Below, one piece after another: positions 42,859 to 57,063 of a stretch of 64,000 bases of DNA. The position numbers and the translations under genes are program-made. The DNA is from Megachile rotundata (Eukaryota > Arthropoda > Insecta > Hymenoptera > Megachilidae). Position 1 is the first letter of the stretch. The number at the start of each line of letters is the position of its first letter. Below the pieces are notes generated by a model. It did no database searches. It was not told where the DNA came from and worked only from the letters and a program-made list of their open reading frames with translations. The stretch spans positions 248,001 to 312,000 of the forward strand of contig NW_027473317.1 in the NCBI RefSeq assembly GCF_050947335.1, read 5' to 3'.

Positions 42859-44538
42859 GATTGTGATTGTACGATAGTGATTGTGACATTGCGATTGTAT
42901 GATTGCGATTGTATGATTGCGATTGTATGACTGTGATTGTATGATTGTGAATGTATGATCGTGATTGAATGATCGTGATTGTATGATCGTGATTGTATGA
43001 TCGTGATTGTATGATCGTGATTGTATGATCGTGATTGTATGATTGTGATTGTACGATAGTGATTGTGACATTGCGATTGTATGATTGCGATTGTATGATT
43101 GTGATTGTATGACTGTGATTGTATGATTGTGATTGTATGATTGTGATTGTATGATTGTGATTGTATGACTGTGATTGTATGATTGTTATTGTATGATAGT
43201 GATTGTGATATTGCGATTGTATGATTGTGATTGCATGACTGTGATTGTATGATTGTGTTTGTATGATTGTGATTGTGTGATTGTGATTGTATGATTGTCA
43301 TTGTATGATTGTGATTGTATGACTTTTATTGTATGATTGTGATTGTATGATTGTGATTGTATGATTGTGATTGTATGATTGTGATTGTATGATTGTGATT
43401 GTATGATTGTGATTGTATGATTGTGATTGTATGATTGTGATTGTATGATTGTGATTGTATGATTGTGATTGTATGATTGTGATTGTATGATTGTGATTGT
43501 ATGATTTTGATTGTATGATTGTGATTGCATGATTGAGATTGTATGATTGTGATTGTATGATTGTGATTGTATGATTGTGATTGTATGCTTGTGATTGTAT
43601 GACTGTGATTGTATAATTGTGATTATATGATTGTGATTGTATGATTGCGTTTGTATGATTGTGATTGTACGATAGTGATTGTATGATAGTGATTGTATGA
43701 TAGTGATTGTGACATTGCGATTGTATGATTGCGATTGTAATATTGCGATTGTATGACTGTGATTGTATGATTGTGATTGTATGATCGTGATTGAATGATC
43801 GTGATTTTATGATCGTGATTGTATGATCGTGATTGTATGATTGTGATTGTATGACTGTGATTGTATAATAGTGATTGTGACATTGCGATTGTATGATTGC
43901 GATTGTATGATTGTGATTGTATGAGTGTGATTGTATGATTGTGATAGTAAGATTGTGATTGTATGATTGTGATTGTATGATTGTGATTGTATGATAGTGA
44001 TTGTGACATTGCGATTGTATGATTGCGATTGTAAGATTGTGATTGTATGATTGTGATTGTATGATTGTGATTGTATGATTTTAATTGTATGATTGTGATT
44101 GTATGATTGTGATTGCATGATTGCGACTGTATGATTGTGATTGTATGATTTTGATTGTATGATTGTGATTGCATGATTGTGATTATATGACTGTGATTGT
44201 ATGATTGTGATTGTATGATTGTGATTGTATGATTGTGATTGTATGATTGTGATTGTATGATTGTGATTGTATGATTGTCATTGTATGATTGTGATTATAT
44301 GATTTTAATTGGATGATTGTGATTGTATGATTGCGATTGTAATATTGCGATTGTATGATTGGGATTGTATGATTGTGATTGTATGATCGTGATTGTATGA
44401 TCGTGATTGCATGATCGTGAGTGTATGATTGTGATTGTATGATTGTGATTGTACGATAGTGATTGTGACATTGCGATTGTATGATTGCGATTGTATGATT
44501 GTGATTGCATGACTGTGATTATATGATTGTGATTGTAT

Positions 44539-44734
44539 GATCGTGATTGTATGATCGTGATTGTATGATCGTGATTGTATGATCGTGATTGTATGATCGT
44601 GATTGTATGATCGTGATTGTATGATCGTGATTGTATGATCGTGATTGTATGATCGTGATTGTATGATCGTGGTTGTATGATCGTGATTGTATGATCGTGA
44701 TTGTATGATCGTGATTGTATGATCGTGATTGTAT
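44539..44734 (+). repeat. GATCGT-variant run, 14 units
   Basis: Fourteen units, the tenth (44,665) reading GATCGTGGTTG. The first ten recur at 55,930-56,064, where the sequence breaks right after the GGTTG unit. The full run recurs at 56,728. Confidence 0.92.
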
Positions 44735-44874
44735 GATTGTGATTGTACGATAGTGATTGTGACATTGCGATTGTATGATTGCGATTGTATGATTGTGATT
44801 GTATGACTGTGATTGTATGATTGCGATTGTATGATTGTGATTGCATGACTGTGATTATATGATTGTGATTGTAT

Positions 44875-45056
44875 GATCGTGATTGTATGATCGTGATTGT
44901 ATGATCGTGATTGTATGATCGTGATTGTATGATCGTGATTGTATGATCGTGATTGTATGATCGTGATTGTATGATCGTGATTGTATGATCGTGGTTGTAT
45001 GATCGTGATTGTATGATCGTGATTGTATGATCGTGATTGTATGATCGTGATTGTAT
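44875..45056 (+). repeat. GATCGT-variant run, 13 units
   Basis: Thirteen units, the ninth (44,987) carrying GGTTG. This is a shortened duplicate of the preceding run. Confidence 0.92.
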
Positions 45057-46819
45057 GATTGTGATTGTACGATAGTGATTGTGACATTGCGATTGTATGA
45101 TTGCGATTGTATGATTGCGATTGTATGATTGTGATTGCATGACTGTGATTGTATGGTTGTGTTTGTATGATTGTGATTGTATGATTGTGATTGTATGATT
45201 GTCATTGTATGAATGTGATTGTATGACTTTTATTGTATGATTGTGATTGTATGATCGTGATTGTATGATTGTGATTGTATGATTGTTATTGTATGATTGT
45301 GATTTTATGATTGTGATTGTATGATTGCGATTGTATGATTTTGATTGTATGATTGTGATTGCATGATTGCGACTGTATGATTGTGATTGTATGATTTTGA
45401 TTGCATGATTGTGATTGCATGACTGTGATTATATGATTGTGATTGTATGATCGTGATTGTATGATCGTGATTGTATGATCGTGATTGTATGATCGTGATT
45501 GTATGATTGTGATGGTATGATTGTGATTGTATGCTTGTGATTGTATGATTGTGATTGTATAATTGTGATTATATGATTGTGATTGTATGATTGTGATTGT
45601 ATGATTGCGTTTGTATGATTGTGATTGTATGATTGTGATTGTCACATTGCGATTGTATGATTGCGATTTTATGATTGTGTTTGTATGATTGCGATTGTAT
45701 GATTGCAATTTAATGAGTGTGATTATATGATTATGATTGTATGATTGTGATTGTATGATTGTGATTATATGATTGTGACTGTATGATTGCGTTTGTATGA
45801 TTGTGATTGTACGATAGTGATTGTATGATTGTGATTGTATGATTGCGATTGTAATATTGCGATTGTATGATTGTGATTGTTTGATTGTGATTGTATGATC
45901 GTGATTGTATGATCGTGATTGTATGATCGTGATTGTATGATCGTGATTATATGATCGTGATTGTATGATCGTGATTGTATGATTGTGATTGTATGATTGT
46001 GATTGTATGATTGTGATTATATGATTGTGAATTTATGATAGTGATTGTATGATTGTGATTGTATGATAGTGATTGTGACATTGCGATTGTATGATTGCGA
46101 TTGTAATATTGCGATTGTATGATTGTGATGTATGATTGTGATTGTATGATCGTGATTATAGGATCGTGATTGTATGATTGTGATTGTATGATTGTGATTG
46201 TATGATTGTGATTGTATGATTGTGATTATATGATTGTGATTGTATGATTGTGATTGTATGACTGTGATTGTATAATAGTGATTGTGACATTGCGGTTGTA
46301 TGATTGTGATTGTATGAGTGTGATTGTATGATTGTGATAGTAAGATTGTGATTGTATGATTGTGATTGTATGATAGTGATTGTGACATTGCGATTGTATG
46401 GTTGCGATTGTAATATTGCGATTGTATGATTGTGATTGTATGATCGTGATTGTATGATCGTGATTGTATGATCGTGATTGTATGATCGTGATTGTATGAT
46501 CGTGATTGTATGATCGTGATTGTATGATTGTGATTGTACGATAGTGATTGTGACATTGCGATTGTATGATTGCGATTGTATGATTGTGATTGTATGACTG
46601 TGATTGTATGATTGTGATTGTATGATCGTGATTGTATGATCGTGATTGTATGATCGTGATTGTATGATCGTGATTGTATGATCGTGATTGTATGATCGTG
46701 ATTGTATGATCGCGATTGTATGATCGTGATTGTATGATTGTGATTGTATGATTGTGATTGTATGATTGTGACTGTGACATTGCGATTGTATGATTGAGAT
46801 TTTATGATTGTGTTTGTAT

Positions 46820-46939
46820 GATTGCGAGTGTATGATTGTGATCGTATGATTGTGGTTGTATAATTATAGTTCCATGATTGTGATTGTATGATTGTTCTTG
46901 CATGATTATGATCGTACGATTGTAATTGCATGATTCAGA
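46820..46939 (+). repeat. Divergent islet, copy 4
   Basis: Core at 46,861. It has GCGAGTG where copies 1-3 have GCGAATG, a variant shared only with the copy at 59,023. Confidence 0.9.
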
Positions 46940-49089
46940 TTGTATGATTGTGATTGTATGATTGTGATTGTATGATTGCGATTGTATGATTGCAATTTTA
47001 TGAGTGTGATTATATGATTATGATTGTGTGATTGTGATTGTATGATGGTGATTGTATGATGGTAATTGTATGATTCTGATTGAGTGAATGTGATTATATG
47101 ATTGTGATTGTATGATTGAGATTGAATGATTGGGATTGTATGATTGTGATTGTCTGATTGTGACTGTTTGATAATGATTGTGACATTGCGATTGTATGAT
47201 TGCGATTGTAATATTGCGATTGTATGATTGTGATTGTATGATCGTGATTGTATGATCGTGATTGTATGATCGTGATTGTATGACCGTGATTGTATGATCG
47301 TCATTGTATGATCGTGATTGTATGATCGTGATTGTATGATTGTGATTGTATGATTGTGATTGTATGGTTGTGGTTGAATGATTGTGATTGTATGATTGTG
47401 ATTATATGATTGTGATTGTATGATTGCGTTTGTATGATTGTGATTGTATGATTGTGATTGTATGATTGTGATTGTATGATTGTGATTGTACGATAGTGAT
47501 TGTGACATTGCGATTGTATGATTGCGATTGTATGATTGTGATTGTATGACTGTGATTGTATGATTGTGATTGTATGATTGTGATTGTATGATTGTGATTG
47601 TGTGACTGTGATTGTATGATTGTTATTGTATGATAGTGATTGTGATATTGCGATTGTATGATTGCGATTGTATGATTGTGATTGCATGACTGTGATTGTA
47701 TGATTGTGTTTGTATGATTGTGATTGTATGATTGTGCTTGTATGATTGTCATTGTATGATTGTGATTGTATGACTTTTATTGTATGATTGTGATTGTATG
47801 AATGTGATTGTATGATTGTGATTGAATGATTGGGATTGTATGATTGTGATTGTCTGATTGTGACTGTATGATAATGATTGTGACATTGCGATTGTATGAT
47901 TGCGATTGTAATATTGCGGTTGTATGATTGTGATTGTATGATTGTGATTTTATGATTTTGATTGTATGATTGTGATTGCATGATTGAGATTGTATGATTG
48001 TGATTGTATGATTGTGATTGTATGCTTGTGATTGTATGATTGTGATTGTATAATTGTGATTATATGATTGTGATTGTATGATTGCGTTTGTATGATTGTG
48101 ATTGTACGATAGTGATTGTATGATTGTGATTGTATGATTGTGATTGCATGATTGCGACTGTATGATTGTGATTGTATGATTTTGATTGTATGATTGTGAT
48201 TGCATGATTGTGATTATATGATTGTGATTGTATGATTGTGATTGTATGATTGTGATTGTATGATTGTGATTGTATGATTGTGATTGTATGATTGTCATTG
48301 TATGATTGTGATTATATGATTTTAATTGGATGATTGTGATTGTATGATTGCGATTGTAATATTGCGATTGTATGATTGGGATTGTATGATTGTGATTGCA
48401 TGACTGTGATTGTATGATTGTGTTTGTATGATTGTGACTGTATGATTGTGATTGTATGATTGTCATTGTATGAATGTGATTGTATGACTTTTATTGTATG
48501 ATTGTGATTGTATGATTGTGATTGTATGATTGTTATTGTATGATTGTGATTGTATGATTGTGATTGTATGATTGCGATTGTATGATTTTGATTGTATGAT
48601 TGTGATTGCATGATTGAGATTGAATGATTGTGATTGTATGATTGTGATTGTATGATTGTGATTGTATGCTTGTGATTGTATGATTGTGATTGTATAATTG
48701 TGATTATATGATTGTGATTGTATGATTGTGATTGTATGATTGCGTTTGTATGATTGTGATTGTATGATTGTGATTGTCACATTGCGATTGTATGATTGCG
48801 ATTTTATGATTGTGTTTGTATGATTGCGATTGTATGATTGCAATTTAATGAGTGTGATTATATGATTATGATTGTATGATTGTGATTGTATGATTGTGAT
48901 TATATGATTGTGACTGTATGATTGCGTTTGTATGATTGTGATTGTACGATAGTGATTGTATGAATGCGATTGTAATATTGCGATTGTATGATTGTGATTG
49001 TATGATTGTGATTGTATGATCGTGATTGTATGATCGTGATTGTATGATCGTGATTGTATGATCGTGATTATATGATCGTGATTATATGA

Positions 49090-51720
49090 TTGTGATTGTA
49101 TGATTGTGATTGTATGATTGTGATTGTATGATTGTGATTATATGATTGTGAATTTATGATAGTGATTGTATGATTGTGATTGTATGATAGTGATTATATG
49201 ATTGTGATTGTATGATTGCGATTGTATGACTGTGATTGTATAATAGTGATTGTGATAATGGCGATTGTATGATTGCGATTGTATGATTGTGATTGTATGA
49301 GTGTGATTGTATGATTGTGATAGTAAGATTATGATTGTATGATTGTGATTGTATGATTGTGATTGTATGATAGTGATTGTGACATTGCGATTGTATGATT
49401 GCGATTGTATGATTGTGATTGTATGATTGTGATTGTATGATTGTGATTGTATGATTTTAATTGTATGATTGTGATTGTATGATTGTGATTGCATGATTGC
49501 GACTGTATGATTGTGATTGTATGATTTTGATTGCATGATTGTGATTGCATGACTGTGATTATATGATTGTGATTGTACGATTGTGATTGTACGATTGTGA
49601 TTGTATGATTATGATTGTATGATTGTGATTGTATGATTGTCATTGTATGATTGTGATTGTATGATTTTAATTGTATGATTGTGATTGTATGATTGCGATT
49701 GTAATATTGCGATTGTATGATTGTGATTGTATGATCGTGATTGTATGATCGTGATTGTATGATCGTGATTGTATGATCGTGATTGTATGATCGTGATTGT
49801 ATGATCGTGATTGTATGATCGTGATTGTATGATCGTGATTGCATGATCGTGATTATATGACTGTGATTGTATGATTGTGATTGCATGATTGTGATTGTAT
49901 GATTATGATTGTATGATTGTGATTGTATGATTGTGATTGTATGATTGTGATTGTATGATTGTGATTGTATGATTGTGATTGTATGATTGTCATTGTATGA
50001 TTGTGATTATATGATTTTAATTGGATGATTGTGATTGTATGATTGCGATTGTAATATTGCGATTGTATGATTGGGATTGTATGATTGTGATTGTGACATT
50101 GCGATTGTATGATTGCGATTGTATGATTGCGATTGTATGATTGTGATTGTATGACTGTGATTGTATGATAGTGATGTATGATTGCGATTGTATGATCGTG
50201 ATTATATGATCGTGATTGTATGATCGTGATTGTATGATCGTGATTGTATGATTGTGATTGTATGATTGTGATTTTATGACTGTGATTGTATAATAGTGAT
50301 TGTGACATTGCGATTGTATGATTGTGATTGTATGATCGTGATTGTATGATCGTGATTGTATGATCGTGATTGTATGATCGTGATTGTATGCTCGTCATTG
50401 TATGATCGTGATTGTATGATTGTGATTGTACGATAGTGATTGTGACATTGCGATTGTATGATTGCGATTGTATGATTGTGATTGTATGACTGTGATTGTA
50501 TGATTGTGATTGTATGATCGTGATTGTATGATCGTGATTGTATGATCGTGATTGTATGATTGTGATTGTATGATTGTGATTGTACGATAGTGATTGTGAC
50601 ATTGCGATTGTATGATTGCGATTGTATGATTGTGATTGTATGACTGTGATTGTATGATTGTGATGTATTATTGTGATTGTATGATCGTGATTATATGATC
50701 GTGATTGTATGATCGTGATTGTATCATCGTGATTGTATGATTGTGATTGTATGACTGTGATTTTATGACTGTGATTGTATAATAGTGATTGTGACATTGC
50801 GATTGTATGATTGCGATTGTATGATTGTGATTGTATGAGTGTGATTGTGTGATTGTGATAGTAGGATTGTGATTGTATGATCGTGATTGTATGATCGTGA
50901 TTGTATGATCGTGATTATATGATCGTGATTATATGATCGTGATTGTATGCTTGTGATTGTATGATTGTGATTGTATGATTGTGATTATATGATTGTGAAT
51001 TTATGATAGTGATTGTATGATTGTGATTGTATGATAGTGATTATATGATTGTGATTGTATGATTGCGATTGTATGACTGTGATTGTATAATAGTGATTGT
51101 GATAATGGCGATTGTATGATTGCGATTGTATGATTGTGATTGTATGAGTGTGATTGTATGATTGTGATAGTAAGATTATGATTGTATGATTGTGATTGTA
51201 TGATTGTGATTGTATGATAGTGATTGTGACATTGCGATTGTATGATTGCGATTGTATGATTGTGATTGTATGATTGTGATTGTATGATTGTGATTGTATG
51301 ATTTTAATTGAATGATTGTGATTGTATGATTGTGATTGCATGATTGCGACTGTATGATTGTGATTGTATGATTTTGATTGCATGATTGTGATTGCATGAC
51401 TGTGATTATATGATTGTGATTGTACGATTGTGATTGTACGATTGTGATTGTATGATTATGATTGTATGATTGTGATTGTATGATTGTCATTGTATGATTG
51501 TGATTGTATGATTTTAATTGTATGATAGTGATTGTATGATTGCGATTGTAATATTGCGATTGTATGATTGTGATTGTATGATCGTGATTGTATGATCGTG
51601 ATTGTATGATCGTGATTGTATGATCGTGATTGTATGATCGTGATTGTATGATCGTGATTGTATGATCGTGATTGCATGATCGTGATTATATGACTGTGAT
51701 TGTATGATTGTGATTGTATG
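49090..51720 (+). repeat. Internal 1,847-bp-spaced duplication within the 12-kb block
   Basis: Sequence at about 49.1-49.87 kb recurs at about 50.96-51.72 kb. GAATTTATG lies at 49,150 and 50,997, and the rare 15-bp unit GATAATGGC near 49,250 recurs near 51,100. 1,847 is 132 units minus 1, which fits one 15-bp and two 13-bp units in the interval. The same pair is seen in copy 2 (GAATTT at 61,353 and 63,200), so it predates the 12-kb duplication. Confidence 0.82.
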
Positions 51721-53314
51721 ATTGTGATTGTATGATTGTGATTGTATGATTGTGATTGTATGATTGTGATTGTATGACTGTGATTGTATGATTGTGATTG
51801 TATGATTGTGATTGTATGATTGCGATTGTAATATTGCGATTGTATGATTGGGATTGTATGATTGTGATTGTGACATTGCGATTGTATGATTGCGATTGTA
51901 TGATTGCGATTGTATGATTGTGATTGTATGACTGTGATTGTATGATTGTGATTGTATGATCGTGATTATATGATCGTGATTGTATGATCGTGATTGTATC
52001 ATCGTGATTGTATGATTGTGATTGTATGACTGTTATTTTATGACTGTGATTGTATAATAGTGATTGTGACATTGCGATTGTATGATTGCGATTGTATGAT
52101 TGTGATTGTATGAGTGTGATTGTGTGATTGTGATAGTAGGATTGTGATTGTATGATTGTGATTGTATGATTGTGATTGTATGATAGTGATTGTGACATTG
52201 CGATTGTATGATTGTGATGTATGATTGTGATTGTATGATCGTGATTATATGATTGTGATTGTATGATTGTGATTGTATGATTGTGATTATATGATTGTGA
52301 TTGTATGATTGTGATTGTATGACTGTGATTGTATGATTCTGATTGTATGATCGTGATTATATGATCGTGATTGTATGATTATGATTGTATGATTGTGATT
52401 GTATGATTGTGATTATATGATTGTGATTGTATGATTGTGATTGTATGACTGTGATTGTATAATAGTGATTGTGACATTGCGATTGTATGATTGCAATTGT
52501 ATGATTGTGATTGTATGAGTGTGATTGTATGATTGTGATAGTAAGATTGTGATTGTATGATTGTGATTGTATGATTGTAATTGTATGATAGTGATTGTGA
52601 CATTGCGATTGTATGATTGCGATTTTATGATTGTGATTGTATGATTGTGATTGTATGATTGTGATTGTATGATTTTAATTGTATGATTGTGATTGTATGA
52701 TTGTGATTGCATGATTGCGACTGTATGATTGTGATTGTATGATTTTGATTTCATGATTGTGATTGCATGACTGTGAGTATATGATTGTGATTGTACGATT
52801 GTGATTGTACGATTGTGAATGTATGATTATGATTGTATGATTGTGATTGTATGATTGTCATTGTATGATTGTGATTGTATGATTTTAATTGTATGATTGT
52901 GATTGTATGATTGCGATTGTAATATTGCGATTGTATGATTGTGATTGTATGATCGTGATTGTATGATCGTGATTGTATGATCGTGATTGTATGATCGTGA
53001 TTGTATGATCGTGATTGTATGATCGTGATTGTATGATCGTGATTGTATGATCGTGATTGTATGATTGTGATTGTATGATTGTGATTGTGCGATAGTGATT
53101 GTGACATTGCGATTGTATGATTGCGATTGTATGATTGCGATTGTATGACTGTGATTGTACGATAGTGATTGTGACATTGCGATTGTATGATTGCGATTGT
53201 ATGATTGTGATTGCATGATTGTGATTATATGATCGTGATTGTATGATCGTGATTGTATGTTTGTGATTGTATGACTGTGATTTTATGACTGTGATTGTAT
53301 AATAGTGATTGTGA

Positions 53315-53434
53315 CATTGCGAATGTATGATTGTGATCGTATGATTGTGGTTGTATAATTATAGTTCCATGATTGTGATTGTATGATTGTTCTTGCATGA
53401 TTATGATCGTACGATTGTAATTGCATGATTCAGA
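53315..53434 (+). repeat. Divergent islet, copy 5 (different left flank)
   Basis: Core at 53,356. The left edge is fused to a GACATTGC unit (GACATTGCGAATG), unlike the other copies, which enter through GTTTGTATGATTGCG. The right flank begins GATTCAGATTGGATG instead of GATTCAGATTGTATG. It was placed here by a separate rearrangement. Confidence 0.88.
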
Positions 53435-55929
53435 TTGGATGATTGTGATTGTATGATTGTGATTGTATGATTGCGATTGTATGATTGCAATTTTATGAGT
53501 GTGATTATATGATTATGATTGTGTGATTGTGATTGTATGATGGTGATTGTATGATGGTGAGTGTATGATTGTGATTGAGTGATTGTGATTATATGATTGT
53601 GATTGTATGATTGGGATTGAATGATTGGGATTGTATGATTGTGATTGTCTGATTGTGACTGTATGATAATGATTGTGACATTGCGATTGTATGATTGCGA
53701 TTGTAATATTGCGATTGTATGATTGTGATTGTATGATCGTGATTGTATTATCGTGATTGTATGATCGTGATTGTATGATAGTGATTGTGACATTGCGATT
53801 GTATGATTGCGATTGTATGATTGTGATTGTATGATTGCGATTGTATGATTGCGATTGTAATATTGCGATTGTATGATTGTGATGTATGATTGTGATTGTA
53901 TGATCGTGATTATATGATCGTGATTTTATGATTGTGATTGTATGATTGTGATTATATGATTGTGATTGTATGATTGTGATTGTATGACTGTGATTGTATG
54001 ATTCTGATTGTATGATCGTGATTATATGATCGTGATTGTATGATTATGATTGTATGATTGTGATTGTATGATTGTGATTGTATGATTTTAATTGTATGAT
54101 TGTGATTGTATGATTGTGATTGCATGATTGCGACTGTATGATTGTGATTGTATGATTTTGATTTCATGATTGTGATTGCATGACTGTGAGTATATGATTG
54201 TGATTGTACGATTGTGATTGTACGATTGTGAATGTATGATTATGATTGTATGATTGTGATTGTATGATTGTCATTGTATGATTGCGATTGTATGATTGTG
54301 ATTGTATGATTGTGATTGTATGATTGTGATTGTATGATTTTAATTGTATGATTGTGATTGTATGATTGTGATTGCATGATTGTGATTGTATTATCGTGAT
54401 TGTATGATCGTGATTGTATGATCGTGATTGTATGATCGTGATTGTATGATCGTGATTGTATGATCGTGATTGTATGATCGTGATTGTATGATCGTGATTG
54501 TATGATCGTGATTGTATGATTGTGATTGTATGATTGCGATTGTAATATTGCGATTGTATGATTGTGATTGTATGATCGTGATTGTATGATCGTGATTGTA
54601 TGATCGTGATTGTATGATCGTGATTGTATGATCGTGATTGTATGATCGTGATTGTATGATTGTGATTGTATGATTGTGATTGTACGATAGTGATTGTGAC
54701 ATTGCGATTGTATGATTGCGATTGTATGATTGCGATTGTATGACTGTGATTGTATGATTTTGATTGTATGATCGTGATTGTATGATCGTGATTGTATGAT
54801 CGTGATTGTATGATCGGGATTGTATGATCGTGATTGTATGATTGTGATTGTATGATTGTGATTGTACGATAGTGATTGTGACATTGCGATTGTATGATTG
54901 CGATTGTATGATTGTGATTGTATGACTGTGATTGTATGATTGTGATGTATGATTGTGATTGTATGATCGTGATTATATGATCGTGATTGTATGATCGTGA
55001 TTGTAGGATCGTGATTGTATGATTGTGATTTTATGACTGTGATTGTATAATAGTGATTGTGACATTGCGATTGTGTGATTGCGATTGTATGATTGTGATT
55101 GTATGAGTGTGATTGTATGATTGTGATAGTAGGATTGTGATTGTATGATTGTGATTGTATGATTGTGATTGTATGATAGTGATTGTGACATTGCGATTGT
55201 ATGATTGCGATTGTATGATTGTGATTGTATGATTGCGATTGTATGATTGCGATTGTAATATTGCGATTGTATGATTGTGATGTATGATTGTGATTGTATG
55301 ATCGTGATTATATGATCGTGATTGTATGATTATGATTGTATGATTGTGATTGTATGATTGTGATTATATGATTGTGATTGTATGATTGTGATTGTATGAC
55401 TGTGATTGTATGATTCTGATTGTATGATCGTGATTATATGATCGTGATTGTATGATTATGATTGTATGATTGTGATTGTATGATTGTGATTATATGATTG
55501 TGATTGTATGATTGTGATTGTATGACTGTGATTGTATAATAGTGATCGTGACATTGCGATTGTATGATTGCGATTGTACGATTGTGATTGTATGACTGTG
55601 ATTGTATGATTGTGATAGTAAGATTGTGATTGTATGATTGTGATTGTATGATTGTAATTGTATGATAGTGATTGTGACATTGCGATTGTATGATTGCGAT
55701 TGTAATATTGCGATTGTATGATTGTGATTGTATGATCGTGATTGTATGATCGTGATTTTATGATCGTGATTGTATGATCGTGATTGTATGATCGTGATTG
55801 CATGATCGTGAGTGTATGATTGTGATTGTATGATTGTGATTGTACGATAGTGATTGTGACATTGCGATTGTATGATTGCGATTGTATGATTGTGATTGCA
55901 TGACTGTGATTATATGATTGTGATTGTAT

Positions 55930-56064
55930 GATCGTGATTGTATGATCGTGATTGTATGATCGTGATTGTATGATCGTGATTGTATGATCGTGATTGTATG
56001 ATCGTGATTGTATGATCGTGATTGTATGATCGTGATTGTATGATCGTGATTGTATGATCGTGGT
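55930..56064 (+). repeat. GATCGT-variant run truncated at the 12-kb junction
   Basis: Ten units matching the first ten of the run at 44,539 (offset 11,391). The tenth reads GATCGTGGTTG and passes directly into GTGACATTGCG, which belongs to position 43,876 of copy 1. This is the duplication junction. Confidence 0.88.
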
Positions 56065-56727
56065 TGTGACATTGCGATTGTATGATTGCGATTGTATGAT
56101 TGTGATTGTATGAGTGTGATTGTATGATTGTGATAGTAAGATTGTGATTGTATGATTGTGATTGTATGATTGTGATTGTATGATAGTGATTGTGACATTG
56201 CGATTGTATGATTGCGATTGTAAGATTGTGATTGTATGATTGTGATTGTATGATTGTGATTGTATGATTTTAATTGTATGATTGTGATTGTATGATTGTG
56301 ATTGCATGATTGCGACTGTATGATTGTGATTGTATGATTTTGATTGTATGATTGTGATTGCATGATTGTGATTATATGACTGTGATTGTATGATTGTGAT
56401 TGTATGATTGTGATTGTATGATTGTGATTGTATGATTGTGATTGTATGATTGTGATTGTATGATTGTCATTGTATGATTGTGATTATATGATTTTAATTG
56501 GATGATTGTGATTGTATGATTGCGATTGTAATATTGCGATTGTATGATTGGGATTGTATGATTGTGATTGTATGATCGTGATTGTATGATCGTGATTGCA
56601 TGATCGTGAGTGTATGATTGTGATTGTATGATTGTGATTGTACGATAGTGATTGTGACATTGCGATTGTATGATTGCGATTGTATGATTGTGATTGCATG
56701 ACTGTGATTATATGATTGTGATTGTAT

Positions 56728-56923
56728 GATCGTGATTGTATGATCGTGATTGTATGATCGTGATTGTATGATCGTGATTGTATGATCGTGATTGTATGAT
56801 CGTGATTGTATGATCGTGATTGTATGATCGTGATTGTATGATCGTGATTGTATGATCGTGGTTGTATGATCGTGATTGTATGATCGTGATTGTATGATCG
56901 TGATTGTATGATCGTGATTGTAT
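56728..56923 (+). repeat. GATCGT-variant run, 14 units (copy 2)
   Basis: Partner of 44,539-44,734 at offset 12,189, including the GGTTG unit at the same place. Confidence 0.9.
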
Positions 56924-57063
56924 GATTGTGATTGTACGATAGTGATTGTGACATTGCGATTGTATGATTGCGATTGTATGATTGTGATTGTATGACTGTG
57001 ATTGTATGATTGCGATTGTATGATTGTGATTGCATGACTGTGATTATATGATTGTGATTGTAT

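Larger units (their letters stand above)
14464..43593 (+). repeat. GCTTGTG phase marker of the higher-order units
   Basis: The heptamer GCTTGTG replaces GATTGTG once per higher-order unit and usually leads the same order of variants (TATAATTG, GATTATATG, GCGTTTG, ACGATAG). In this interval it sits at 14,464, 16,730, 18,856, 20,491, 22,994, 26,491, 29,022, 31,918, 32,968, 37,361, 38,872, 41,041 and 43,587. Outside it I see it at 462, 2,575, 3,078, 3,484, 5,108, 6,353, 7,458, 11,234, 45,533, 48,024, 48,668, 50,949, 57,722, 60,227, 60,871 and 63,152. Spacings of about 1.05-4.4 kb in the interval show that the higher-order unit has no fixed length. Confidence 0.8.
37465..43875 (+). repeat. Mosaic domain of variable higher-order units
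   Basis: GCTTGTG markers at 38,872, 41,041 and 43,587 give intervals of 2,169 and 2,546 bp. Unit orders resemble those at 14.4-27 kb. The segment 38,776-39,822 is a near copy of 18,760-19,806, and about 42.5 kb onward follows 25.5-27.5 kb. GATCGT runs of 9, 9 and 11 units occur at 38,228, 40,369 and 42,705. One plain-consensus stretch spans about 43,330-43,500. No unique sequence is visible. Confidence 0.78.
44503..45080 (+). repeat. Local 336-bp tandem duplication with two long GATCGT runs
   Basis: GACTGTGATTATATG at 44,511 and 44,847 and the starts of the two GATCGT runs (44,539 and 44,875) are 336 bp apart, or 24 units. The first run has 14 units and the second 13, so the ends are only 322 bp apart. 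Both carry a GATCGTGGTTG unit (tenth in the first run, ninth in the second). The pair is present again in copy 2 at about 56,692-57,269. Confidence 0.85.
43876..56064 (+). repeat. 12.19-kb segmental tandem duplication, copy 1
   Basis: This block is followed directly by a second copy at offset 12,189. That is 871 units minus 5 bases: I count seven 13-bp units (near 46,129, 50,175, 50,664, 52,216, 53,882, 54,945 and 55,280) and two 15-bp units (near 49,250 and 51,100), a net of minus 5. It contains two divergent islets, a 336-bp local duplication, an 1,847-bp internal duplication and several GATCGT runs. Its last ~380 bp (55,681-56,064) repeat the order of about 44.3-44.67 kb at offset 11,391, so the block ends with sequence related to its own start. 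Confidence 0.88.
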
